Positions 16,906 through 25,305 of a DNA stretch of 64,000 nucleotides are shown piece by piece. Source of the stretch: Chryseobacterium potabilaquae (GTDB lineage: Bacteria > Bacteroidota > Bacteroidia > Flavobacteriales > Weeksellaceae); NCBI RefSeq assembly GCF_902728265.1, contig NZ_CACVBR010000005.1, positions 62,001 through 126,000 on the forward strand, read 5' to 3'. The translations under genes and the position numbers were made by a program. The notes beneath the pieces are model-generated. The model saw only the letters and a program-made list of their open reading frames with translations, was not told the origin of the DNA and did not search any database. Numbering within the stretch: position 1 is the stretch's first letter; each line of letters begins with the position of its first letter.

Positions 16906-18509
16906 CGCGTTTTTTTATTTTATATATTTAACAACATTTTTAAACAAATTTCAATAATAATTAAAACTAGAATTATATAGACATAACAATCCCATCATCA
17001 TTTATTCAAGACAATTTTCAGGTTTCACTTAGTATTCCTGTGACTAAAAATATTAAGCTTAATTAATGATAAAAGAGGAATAGTAAATCCACTAAACCAC
17101 AGAAATTAATAGAATTTATCTAGTAGAATATCAACAAAATAATTACAATTCAGATTTTAATCCACAGATTAAAGGACCTAATTTTAGATTACGATTTTTA
17201 TTATTATTTGCATTACAACAATATGATTAGATAAACAATTTTTTTGCTTTGTACAATGTAAAACATACCTTTTGGATAGCCATTTTTTAGCCATTAGTGC
17301 CTTTATTTATTTTAGTTATTTAACAACAATAAACATATATAATTATCAATTTTCAAATCTATGTAATTAAAATATTACAACAAATATGCAAGTATATATT
17401 GCTCTATAAAAACAATAAATAAAAACAAAAAATAGAATAAAAATAGTAAATAATAAATGGTATAATGTAAAATATCCAATAATGGTGATAATTATAAAAA
17501 CTCTAAAATACGGATTCGAAATAACTAAGATATGCTCTTCCAATTATATATCAATGATATTAACATATCATGGACAAAAGCAATTCAATAAACACACTTA
17601 AAGTAATTCTCTAAATTTGGAACATTAACTTACAAAGATGAATATCTAAGATAAAAACAATCATCCTCCTTTATCCCATTTTTCAGCTCAACGCTAACGA
17701 TTAAATTTTCAGAAATAGAATCTTGATGAGTTCTACAATATCGCTGGACAACATTATCACAGTTGTTACTTCTAAAGTAATTATTAAGAGCAAATTCACC
17801 TTCTCCATTATTTCACATTTGGTATTTAAAAAATTCTTAGCAATTTTAGTTATTTACCATTAAGCAATCTAACCAAGCAGTATAATTTCTTAATTACTTA
17901 AATAAATATTAATATAAATTTGGATAGTTTTACATCTACATTAATCAAGTATTTAAAAGCTTATTCTGAGGTAAAATTTGATGAATTTCGAAAAGCAGAC
18001 TCTATTTCATATTTTTATTTCCTTCACATTCAATTTCGTCACATAAAGAATATCAATACATTAAAAATATACTTATAATAAAAACAACAAAAAGCAGAAC
18101 CACTAAAAAGATCAATCCAAAAAAAAATTAGTAAATTTTTTTAATTTAAACTATAGTACAAAAACTATATTTTAGATTTTTCAGGAAGATGAGTTTATAT
18201 TTTGAATAAGATAAAAACATTATAAATAATTCCCTAATTAAGGATATTAAAAGACCAGATTCCAAACAAATCCTCTTATAAATATTTACAATTTGTGTCA
18301 AAAAAATACAAGATACAGATTCAATCTCATCTTAAAAAAAAGAACAATATTGGATAATTACCATTCCCCGATAGTAAAAGAATAGCCTATAAAATCAATT
18401 CATAAAATTAAAGTATCAGGGTAACATTAGATATTTTATGGAAAAGAAATGAATAGACATGCTCCCTAAACTTCTATATTTCTCAGAAAATTAACTTTAT
18501 ATTTAATGT
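16906..18509. other. Long non-coding stretch with possible gene remnants
   Basis: About 1.6 kb of very AT-rich sequence without a complete gene. Two short open frames look protein-like but lack starts or family features: minus 17636-17815, including NNGEGEFALNNYFRSNN, and plus 17920-18078, including LKAYSEVKFDEFRKADS. They may be remnants of deleted genes. It also holds the best candidate promoter for the biosynthetic operon. Confidence 0.4.
17354..17384 (-). promoter_or_regulatory. Candidate promoter of the biosynthetic operon
   Basis: On the minus strand, TTTG (17381-17384), 19 bases, TAGATTTG (17354-17361) fits the Bacteroidota promoter exactly. It would give a leader of about 450 bases before the NRPS start. 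I saw no other exact TAnnTTTG match in the minus direction between here and the gene. Confidence 0.45.
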
Positions 18510-19034
18510 ATGAAACTTAAGGGTAAAGAAAAACAATTTTGGTGGAATTTTGGGCAAATCAATAATTCCAAAAATATTCCTATAGAAATACAAAACATTG
18601 TTGGAATAGATGATCCCGACTATAATGATGAATATTTCGCAATGCTTATTGACAAAATAAAGATTATCCAGTCTATTTATCTCAAAGAAACGGACCTCAC
18701 TGATAAAGGAGTGAAATATATTTCTCAAGTGAAAGGATTAAAGAACCTCACCATGATGAAACATCCCAATATCACTAAAACTTGTTTACCTTATCTCAAT
18801 AAACTTATTGATCTAGAATATCTGGACATCTGGAGAACTGAAATCATTTTGAAAGACCTTATAGAATTAAATCAGTTGAAAAATCTAAAAAAAATATATG
18901 TTTCTTCTGCTAGAAGGGCAGAAGATGAATCTTATCCAGAGTTAGGTAACGAACAAATTTTGGAACAAATAATTATGCTAGAAGAAATTTTTCCTGCTTG
19001 TACATTTATCGTGGATCATAAAGAATATTTATAA
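18510..19034 (+). CDS. Leucine-rich-repeat-like protein, unknown function
   Basis: A 174-residue protein without a signal peptide or membrane helix. The middle and C-terminal parts carry irregular leucine-rich repeats of ~23 residues: LKNLTMMKHPNITKTCLPYL, LEYLDIWRTEI and LKNLKKIYVSSARR. Such repeats usually bind other proteins. The N-terminal ~45 residues (KEKQFWWNFGQINNSKNIP) are of unknown type. It is the only plus-strand gene in the island, divergent from the NRPS operon and next to the tRNA-Asp pair. No partner suggests a function. Confidence 0.65.
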   Translation: MKLKGKEKQFWWNFGQINNSKNIPIEIQNIVGIDDPDYNDEYFAMLIDKIKIIQSIYLKETDLTDKGVKYISQVKGLKNLTMMKHPNITKTCLPYLNKLIDLEYLDIWRTEIILKDLIELNQLKNLKKIYVSSARRAEDESYPELGNEQILEQIIMLEEIFPACTFIVDHKEYL

Positions 19035-19268
19035 GAAATACATATTAGAATTTCTCTAAACCTTTGGAATATTTTAGACAGGTTTACAATATGGTTTATG
19101 TACCCTTACATATTATCCCCTTACATTTCATCAATATGAAGCGAGAAACCATTATGGTAAAGCTCTCCTTTTTAAGAACCTCATAAATTAATTTTAGCTT
19201 ATTTCTAAATAATCTGTGATTATAAATTTCGACTAAGATGTTTTTCTATCGACCAACTCTAAAACAAA

Positions 19269-19303
19269 AAAAAAGCTGTAAAATCTAGGTTTTACAGCTT
19301 TTA
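19269..19303 (-). terminator. Terminator of the tRNA-Asp pair (copies 2 and 3)
   Basis: Arms AAAAGCTGTAAAA and TTTTACAGCTTTT with a 6-base loop, followed on the minus strand by a long T run. The sequence closely matches the hairpin after tRNA-Asp copy 1. Confidence 0.8.
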
Positions 19304-19326
19304 TACTATTTGAATATTAATAGTTG

Positions 19327-19400
19327 CGATCCGGACGGGACTCGAACCCGCGACCTCCGCCGTGACAGGGCGGCATTCTAACCAACTGAACTACCGGATC
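19327..19400 (-). tRNA. tRNA-Asp(GTC), copy 2
   Basis: It shows the same cloverleaf as copy 1, with anticodon GTC in loop CTGTCAC and one D-arm base difference. It forms a tandem pair with copy 3, 30 bases apart, and shares a terminator. It bounds the other side of the biosynthetic island. Confidence 0.97.
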
Positions 19401-19430
19401 AATTTTTTAAAGAAATTGATAAAACTTCTG

Positions 19431-19504
19431 CGATCCGGACGGGACTCGAACCCGCGACCTCCGCCGTGACAGGGCGGCATTCTAACCAACTGAACTACCG
19501 GATC
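19431..19504 (-). tRNA. tRNA-Asp(GTC), copy 3
   Basis: It is identical in sequence to copy 2 and is the promoter-proximal member of the pair on the minus strand. The acceptor, anticodon and T arms all pair fully; CCA is not encoded. Confidence 0.97.
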
Positions 19505-19585
19505 AAATTTTATTAAAGAACGTTGTTTCTTTTTTGTGATTGCAAAATTACACCTTTTTTCATTACCTGCAAATTATTTTCAAAA

Positions 19586-19613
19586 AAAATACCTTCTAAA
19601 AACAGAAGGTATT
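19586..19613 (-). terminator. Terminator of trxA
   Basis: A 10-base stem AATACCTTCT/AGAAGGTATT with a 6-base loop is followed on the minus strand by a T run. Confidence 0.8.
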
Positions 19614-19631
19614 CATTATCAAAGATATTTT

Positions 19632-19949
19632 TTATATGTGTGCACTTAATTTTTCGGCAATAACTTCTTTTGGAGTTACACCCACTAATTTATCCACAAC
19701 CTCACCGTTCTTAAAAATAAGAACCGTAGGAATATTTCTAATCCCATACTGCATAGAAACCTCTTGGTTATTATCAACATCAATTTTCCCTACTACTGCC
19801 TTTCCTTCAAACTCTTCTGCCACTTGTTCAATGATTGGTCCTAATGCTCTACAAGGTCCACACCATACTGCCCAAAAGTCAACTAATACAGGTTTATCTG
19901 ATTTTAAAACCATGTCCTGAAATGAATTATCTGTAATTTCTAACGCCAT
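19632..19949 (-). CDS. trxA: Thioredoxin
   Basis: A 105-residue classical thioredoxin that reduces protein disulfides in the cytoplasm. The active site WCGPC is at 29-33, preceded by VLVDFWA, and the cis-proline segment IPTVLIF follows near 73. Length and motifs are typical. It lies downstream of the cysteine desulfurase on the same strand, with its own -7-like TAATTTTG at 19995-20002 and a strong terminator, so it is probably transcribed separately. Confidence 0.97.
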   Translation of the reverse strand: MALEITDNSFQDMVLKSDKPVLVDFWAVWCGPCRALGPIIEQVAEEFEGKAVVGKIDVDNNQEVSMQYGIRNIPTVLIFKNGEVVDKLVGVTPKEVIAEKLSAHI

Positions 19950-20021
19950 TTTTATTATTTATATTAAATTAGTATCTATTATTAAATTTTTATTCAAAAT
20001 TACAACTTTTGAATAAAAGTA

Positions 20022-21197
20022 TCATCTATGTTCAAGATTAGTTTTTTCTATAGCAACATCTTTCGAAATCTCTTTTAAAGCCAAAACTAATGCATCAATT
20101 TCTTCTTTGGTCGTCATATGACTAAACGAAATACGTAGAGGTGTACCATTATCCATCTCATCTTCAGACAATACCATCATCATAACCATAGAAGGTTTAG
20201 ATGCTCCTGAAGAGCATGCACTGCCTTGTGAAATTGCAATTCCTTTCATATCTAACTGCAATCCAATCAAAGGGTTTTTAAATGGTAGTAAAGCATTTAA
20301 AACCGTATAAAGGCTATTTTCTTTTTCTGCACTTCTTCCATTAAATTTAATCCCAGAAATTTCGGCAGAGAGTCTTTCCACAGCATAGTCTTTAATTTCT
20401 TGCATATGCTGGGTATATTGTACCATATTTTTTAAAGATAACTCCCAAGCTTTTCCCAGTCCTACGATCCCAGCCACATTTTCTGTTCCTGCTCTCAGAC
20501 TTCTTTCTTGGGGACCTCCCGTTATAATTCCTTTGAGACCGGTGGCTTTTCTTATAAAGGCAAAACCAATCCCTTTAGGTCCATGAAATTTATGAGCACT
20601 ACAAGACGCAAAATCCACCTGAATATCAGAGAAGTCCAGATTCATATGAGCCATTGTTTGTACAGTATCGGAATGAAAAAGAGCATTATTTGCTTTGCAT
20701 AATTCTGCCACTTTTTTTATATCCAAAAGATTCCCAATCTCATTATTAGCATGCATTAAGCTTACTAACGTTTTTTTATCCGAAGCTTTTAATAGTTCTT
20801 CTAGTTTATGTAAATCAATATCTCCTTTTTCATTAGGACGGATATAATTAACCTCTACCCCTCTTCTACTTTTCATATCAAGGATACATTCAGAAACACA
20901 TTTATGCTCAAGTGGAGAACTAATAATCCTTTCTACTCCTAAATGCTCTACACTGGATTTAATGATCATATTATTGGACTCCGTTCCGCAAGAAGTAAAT
21001 ATAATCTCAGCCGGAGTGACATGAAGGCAATCTGCTATTTCTCTCCTTACATTTTCAATACATATTTTCGCTTCCTGACCAAAACTATGGGTAGAAGAAG
21101 GATTACCGAAACTCATTTTCATGGTATTGACCATTGCATCGATAACTTCTTCTGAAAGAGGTGTCGTAGCAGCATTATCTAAATATATTTTGTTCAT
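20022..21197 (-). CDS. Cysteine desulfurase (NifS/IscS-like)
   Basis: This pyridoxal-phosphate enzyme takes sulfur from cysteine for Fe-S clusters and thiolated tRNAs. The PLP lysine is in SAHKFHGPKG near residue 200, and the active-site Cys in GSACSSGA near 325. The N-terminus YLDNAATTP is diagnostic. I set the start at 21197 because MNKIYLDNAATT is the family N-terminus; an upstream frame to 21266 would add 23 unrelated residues. The start sits just before the stop of the upstream lipoprotein gene. At 391 residues it is near the usual IscS length. Confidence 0.95.
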   Translation of the reverse strand: MNKIYLDNAATTPLSEEVIDAMVNTMKMSFGNPSSTHSFGQEAKICIENVRREIADCLHVTPAEIIFTSCGTESNNMIIKSSVEHLGVERIISSPLEHKCVSECILDMKSRRGVEVNYIRPNEKGDIDLHKLEELLKASDKKTLVSLMHANNEIGNLLDIKKVAELCKANNALFHSDTVQTMAHMNLDFSDIQVDFASCSAHKFHGPKGIGFAFIRKATGLKGIITGGPQERSLRAGTENVAGIVGLGKAWELSLKNMVQYTQHMQEIKDYAVERLSAEISGIKFNGRSAEKENSLYTVLNALLPFKNPLIGLQLDMKGIAISQGSACSSGASKPSMVMMMVLSEDEMDNGTPLRISFSHMTTKEEIDALVLALKEISKDVAIEKTNLEHR

Positions 21198-21199
21198 CT

Positions 21200-21658
21200 T
21201 TATTTTGAATATTTTAATTGTACTGAATTGAATTGGAAATGTAATGGAACTGTAAAAATTAACCAAGGATTAGAAATCACCTGAATTTCCATTCCACCTG
21301 ATATATATTGAGGTACTTCTACATATAGAACATTATCTTTTACCGAAAGACTTTTTATCTGTGTAATTCGATGATCTCCTGATCTGAACTCACCCAAATT
21401 ATACAACACCACTTTTTTATCAGCAGGAAATTCGGGAAGCATAGGTTCTTTATCCGTATCCACGGATAAAAAACTGCTTTTAGCTATGTTTTGGAGCTCT
21501 TGCTTATCTTTGACGACTCTGAATCCCTGCTTATCCGCCCCTCCATTTGATTCAGAAATAAAAATCTCTGTTTTTTGATTCATTTCAGATACTTTTGAAG
21601 AGGATTTAGTCGCACAATTTACCATGACTGCTAAAAATACAATAATCAGTCTTTTCAT
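21200..21658 (-). CDS. Lipoprotein resembling the PrcB C-terminal domain
   Basis: A 152-residue protein with a signal peptide and lipobox (AVMVNC, Cys near 15), followed by a Ser/Lys-rich linker. The core has strands FRVVKDKQELQNI, KKVVLYNLGEFRSGDHRIT and LYVEVPQ. That order recalls the PrcB_C (protease-complexing) fold, where a strand ending LGxxxTGG precedes the ligand loop. This is a fold-level guess from memory. It lies between the HAD phosphatase and cysteine desulfurase genes with tight spacing. Confidence 0.6.
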   Translation of the reverse strand: MKRLIIVFLAVMVNCATKSSSKVSEMNQKTEIFISESNGGADKQGFRVVKDKQELQNIAKSSFLSVDTDKEPMLPEFPADKKVVLYNLGEFRSGDHRITQIKSLSVKDNVLYVEVPQYISGGMEIQVISNPWLIFTVPLHFQFNSVQLKYSK

Positions 21659-21679
21659 TTTTATATTTTGTCCCCAAAA

Positions 21680-22267
21680 TTAATGAAAAAATTGATAATG
21701 TCCCTCATTTGCCCACTTGAGCATCTGTTTGTCACCTGAGGTATCCCCAAATGCTATTATTTTATCATACCTAGCATCATTTATCTCTTCTTTTATCCTA
21801 CTGAGTTTCTCTTCGCCATTACAGTTTCTACCAATAAAATTCCCAGTAAAAATACCATCCTTAAACTCAGCACGTGTGGATATCAACTTCATTTGAAAGG
21901 CTTCTGCAAAGGGCTTTGTCCAAATATCAAGAGAGGCCGTTACTAAAAGACTTTTTGTATTATCTCTATCGATATTTTCAATAAAGTCCAATGCGTTCTC
22001 TCTTACTATCTTAGGATAATTAACTTCAAAAAATTGCTTTGCTTTCTTTTCAATCTTATCTTGAGATTGTCCTTTAAGGATAGACCCTATAAAGCTTTTT
22101 TTTACTTTTTCAGTTTCTGCTAGCCTTAATTTTAATAAGATAAAAAGAGGCACGTGCTTGATAAATTGCACACGAAACTTCACAGGCGCATAAAACTTCA
22201 GATACATAAACATGGTATCCTTATATGTCAAAGTTCCATCAAAATCAAAACAATACAATTTTCTCAT
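21680..22267 (-). CDS. HAD-family phosphatase, likely in polyprenyl-pentose pathway
   Basis: A 195-residue haloacid-dehalogenase-type hydrolase of the SerB-like class IB. The nucleophile motif is FDFDGTLT with Asp8 and Asp10; motif II is in LLVTAS, and motif III includes FGDTSGDKQML. It begins 2 bases after the DprE2-like gene and is likely in the same transcript. In the arabinose pathway a phosphatase must remove the 5-phosphate from polyprenyl-phospho-ribose-5-phosphate. Mycobacteria are thought to use a PAP2-type enzyme, so this HAD protein may do that step here. Confidence 0.85.
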   Translation of the reverse strand: MRKLYCFDFDGTLTYKDTMFMYLKFYAPVKFRVQFIKHVPLFILLKLRLAETEKVKKSFIGSILKGQSQDKIEKKAKQFFEVNYPKIVRENALDFIENIDRDNTKSLLVTASLDIWTKPFAEAFQMKLISTRAEFKDGIFTGNFIGRNCNGEEKLSRIKEEINDARYDKIIAFGDTSGDKQMLKWANEGHYQFFH

Positions 22268-22269
22268 TT

Positions 22270-22995
22270 TTAAAGCTTTAATTTTTTAAAAATACGTTCA
22301 GGAATATTTTTTATTATAAGCATAATGACACCCCAAACAGGTAAAACATAGGCCACATTTTTTTTATTTTTATAAGCTTTAAAAATGCAGGCTGCTGCTT
22401 GTTTAGGAGTTGCTGTTAATTTAGCATTCAATGGTAAACCTTCAGTCATTTTAGTGGCCATAAAACCAGGTTTTATAGTAAGAACATGCACTTTTTTATC
22501 AAAAAGATAATTTCTCAATCCACTCAAATAAGCAGTAAAAGCTGCCTTAGCACTGCCATAAATAAAATTACTCTGCCTTCCTCTTTCTCCTGCTACAGAG
22601 GATAATCCAATAATTGTTCCGGATCTTTTGCTTTCAAATTTTTGAACAAAGTGGTTTAAAACAGGTATCAATTTCGAATAATTAACATCTATAATTTTCT
22701 CTGTATTCTTATGATCGTATAATCCAACTTCCGTATCATCCCCTAAATATCCTATGGCACAAAACAATAAATTTGAATGTATATTTTCAAAACTATTATA
22801 GTCAATTTCTTTCATAAGATCAAGTTCAATAACCTCTGCATGTTGAAGAAATTTCACATCGATATGCCTTGCAAATCTCTCTGTCGTTTCTTTATTTGAG
22901 CTCAGCAAATAAATTCTTTCAAATCTTTCACCTTCCTGTAAAACCTTTTCTACAAAAGCCTGTGCCACTTCTGACGTACTTCCTAAAACGATCAT
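22270..22995 (-). CDS. DprE2-like SDR (polyprenyl-phosphoryl-2-keto-ribose reductase)
   Basis: A 241-residue short-chain dehydrogenase with MIVLGSTSEVAQAF as its nucleotide-binding start and YGSAKAAF as the Tyr/Lys pair. Its partner, the DprE1-like oxidase, lies immediately upstream and overlaps by one base. In mycobacteria DprE1 oxidises the 2-hydroxyl of decaprenylphosphoryl-ribose and DprE2 reduces the ketone to the arabinose form. I assign this gene to the reductase role by similarity and position. Confidence 0.85.
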   Translation of the reverse strand: MIVLGSTSEVAQAFVEKVLQEGERFERIYLLSSNKETTERFARHIDVKFLQHAEVIELDLMKEIDYNSFENIHSNLLFCAIGYLGDDTEVGLYDHKNTEKIIDVNYSKLIPVLNHFVQKFESKRSGTIIGLSSVAGERGRQSNFIYGSAKAAFTAYLSGLRNYLFDKKVHVLTIKPGFMATKMTEGLPLNAKLTATPKQAAACIFKAYKNKKNVAYVLPVWGVIMLIIKNIPERIFKKLKL

Positions 22996-24317
22996 TAACT
23001 GTGATTATTATTTATAATTCTTTTGTGCTGTAAAGACACAAACTTTGGATTTTGAATATTCTTAAGATAATTAGTGAGAGAAGATTTACTCATACTGTCT
23101 TTAGTAAGATAAATCCTTCCGCCAAATTCCTGTACGATATTATCTAGTTGCTCAACAAGTTTTTTCAGACTTGAATTCACTTTAAAATCAAGGGCTAAAG
23201 TATAACCTTCAAATGGAAAAGAATTGTATGCCTCCTGATTATTTTTCCCAAACAATTTTAAAACAGCAAGAAAAGATCCATTCCCACTATTAGCGATTGT
23301 TTCAAGAATTTTTTTCATTCCTTCCTTTCCTCTTTCCTTGGGAATCACCATCTGATATTGAATAAACCCATTTTTTCCATAAATTCGGTTCCATTCATGA
23401 ATAGCATCCAAGGGATAAAAAAACGTTTCATAATCGATGAAGTTTTTCACCTCTTTTTGCGACTGTTTTTTATAATACAACCAATTAAATATTCTTACGG
23501 TAAGTGCATTAAGCACAAATCCCGGAAAATAAAACGGAATAGTGGGCTCCATTTTCTTTTTCAACCTTAAAGGAGTTTTCTTTAAATTTTGAGGCAATTC
23601 ATGTTGGAAAGCATGTTCTCCCCTCATCAGAATACTTCTTCCAATATTCTTTCCTTTTTGTAAACAATCTATCCATGCAACAGTATAAGTCCAGCTTTCA
23701 CTTTCATCAAATAATCTGAAAATTTCATCCAAATTTTCTGCCTTGATACTTTCCTGACGGATATATGCTGATTCGATATTCTTTAGTTTAAATTTGGCGG
23801 TAAGGATAATTCCTGTAAGTCCCATACCTCCTATCGTTGCCCAGAATTTATCTGTATTTTCTTCTCTCGAACAAGTAATAATATCCCCATTTTCGGTCAT
23901 GAGTCTAAATTCAATGACATATTCTGAAAAACATCCTTCCGCATGGTGATTTTTTCCATGAACATCAGAGGCAATTGCTCCTCCCACAGATACAAATTTA
24001 GTTCCGGGAGTAACATATAAAAAAAGACCTTGAGGGACTGCGATTTCCAAAACGTCTGAAAGCAGCACTCCAGATTCACATTCAATAATCCCGTTCAATC
24101 GATCAAAACTAATAAATTTATTAAGCTTTTTAGTGGAAAAAATACTTTCGCCTAAAGAAGCATCTCCATAACATCTTCCATTCCCTCTTGCAATCACTTC
24201 ATTATGGCTCAGTACAAAATCTTTTATTCTTTTGAAACTATCTTCAGATTTCATTTCTTTCTCCACTACCGGAAAATTTCCCCAGTTTGTAACTTTCTGT
24301 ATGAAATTCAGCTTCAT
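22995..24317 (-). CDS. DprE1-like FAD oxidoreductase (polyprenyl-phosphoryl-ribose 2-oxidase)
   Basis: A 440-residue FAD-binding protein. NGRCYGDASLGE near 45 and VGGAIASDVHGKNHH near 127 are strongly conserved in DprE1; the C-terminal half has FLAVLKLFGKNNQ and FGGRIYLTKDS. It would oxidise C2 of polyprenyl-phospho-ribose. By my alignment the mycobacterial Cys387 (ICVDF), the covalent benzothiazinone target, is Ala here (LALDF), while the catalytic Lys in TKDS is kept. It overlaps the UbiA gene by 4 bases (ATGA), as expected for coupled translation. Confidence 0.9.
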   Translation of the reverse strand: MKLNFIQKVTNWGNFPVVEKEMKSEDSFKRIKDFVLSHNEVIARGNGRCYGDASLGESIFSTKKLNKFISFDRLNGIIECESGVLLSDVLEIAVPQGLFLYVTPGTKFVSVGGAIASDVHGKNHHAEGCFSEYVIEFRLMTENGDIITCSREENTDKFWATIGGMGLTGIILTAKFKLKNIESAYIRQESIKAENLDEIFRLFDESESWTYTVAWIDCLQKGKNIGRSILMRGEHAFQHELPQNLKKTPLRLKKKMEPTIPFYFPGFVLNALTVRIFNWLYYKKQSQKEVKNFIDYETFFYPLDAIHEWNRIYGKNGFIQYQMVIPKERGKEGMKKILETIANSGNGSFLAVLKLFGKNNQEAYNSFPFEGYTLALDFKVNSSLKKLVEQLDNIVQEFGGRIYLTKDSMSKSSLTNYLKNIQNPKFVSLQHKRIINNNHS

Positions 24318-25201
24318 TTTTTAAAATAAATTTGGATTAAAAACATAGCTACCCATAATATTAAAGTAACCTGAATATATCGATCTCTATATACAATTTT
24401 TGTCGGAGATTCGGTTCTATTGTATACCAACGTCTGTTGTAAGTATCTCAGAAAAGCAAATAAAACAAATATTACGGTATAAAAGACTCTTTGATGAAAT
24501 CTTCCCTGAACTTCCGGTGATAAGGTAAACATTAAATAGCATACAATAGCTAAGGTCACTGAAATAGAAAGAGCTATATCCGCAAACTGCACATTATACC
24601 CATCTAATGCCCTTCTTGTTTTTCCTGAAACCTGAGCATTGATAAGCTCTCCTCTCCTTTTGCCTATTGCAAGAACCAATGCTAAGACAAAAGTCAGTAA
24701 AATTGCCCATTGTGATATATTGATTCCTGTAATATAACCTCCTGACAAAACCCTTAAAACAAATCCTGTGGCAATGATAGAAATATCTATAATAGGAACA
24801 TGCTTTAGCTTAAAAGTATAGGCTAGATTCATTACAAAATAAAATCCAACAATGGTTGCAAATTTCCAAAGATTAAGATCAAAATAGGCTTGAGCAAAGA
24901 ATACCAGTATTATATCTAGTATGATAAGGCCAACAAAAATACCTATAGCTCGAGATTTTGAAATAGCCCCACTTGCCAAGGGCCTTCTTCTTTTTTCAGG
25001 ATGTTTCTTATCCGCTTCAATATCATTATAGTCATTTAAGATATAGACAACACTTGCTGCGAGGGAAAAAATAATAAAAGCAAATATACTTTTGGTAAGC
25101 AAATCCAAATTGGTAATATTCCCTGAGAAAAATAGAGGAACAAAAACAAAAAGATTTTTCACCCATTGCTCTACCCGAAGTAGTTTAAGATATTTCTTCA
25201 T
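24314..25201 (-). CDS. UbiA-family prenyltransferase, polyprenyl-phosphate phosphoribosyltransferase-like
   Basis: A 295-residue integral membrane protein with about eight to nine helices. The first Asp-rich motif is NDYNDIEADKKHP near 57-69, and AIGKRRGEL near 167-175 resembles the decaprenyl-phosphate ribosyltransferase (Rv3806c) rather than quinone UbiA enzymes. It would transfer phosphoribose from PRPP to polyprenyl phosphate, the first step of the operon's pathway. It is the first gene of the operon, with a -7 element TAGTTTTG at 25219-25226. Confidence 0.88.
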   Translation of the reverse strand: MKKYLKLLRVEQWVKNLFVFVPLFFSGNITNLDLLTKSIFAFIIFSLAASVVYILNDYNDIEADKKHPEKRRRPLASGAISKSRAIGIFVGLIILDIILVFFAQAYFDLNLWKFATIVGFYFVMNLAYTFKLKHVPIIDISIIATGFVLRVLSGGYITGINISQWAILLTFVLALVLAIGKRRGELINAQVSGKTRRALDGYNVQFADIALSISVTLAIVCYLMFTLSPEVQGRFHQRVFYTVIFVLFAFLRYLQQTLVYNRTESPTKIVYRDRYIQVTLILWVAMFLIQIYFKK

Positions 25202-25218
25202 TTATGTTATTTCAGATA

Positions 25219-25226
25219 CAAAACTA
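25219..25226 (-). promoter_or_regulatory. -7 promoter element of the UbiA-DprE operon
   Basis: TAGTTTTG on the minus strand matches TAnnTTTG 17 bases before the start codon. No good -33 element is seen at 17-20 bases. Confidence 0.35.
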
Positions 25227-25254
25227 TTAAAATAAAAATTTATCATATAAAAAT

Positions 25255-25282
25255 ACAAAAAAAACCGCCGCAGCGGTCTTTT
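25255..25282 (-). terminator. Terminator of the OmpA-family gene
   Basis: A GC-rich stem ACCGC/GCGGT with a CGCA loop is followed on the minus strand by a run of T. Confidence 0.8.
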
Positions 25283-25305
25283 ATGAAAATATTTTATCTA
25301 TAAAA

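Noticed and set aside
18483..18728. 81-codon minus-strand ORF
   Set aside because: It overlaps the LRR gene antisense and has no features of its own.
19690..19698. A third perfect DnaA box (TTATCCACA)
   Set aside because: It is inside the trxA coding sequence and single, so most likely chance.
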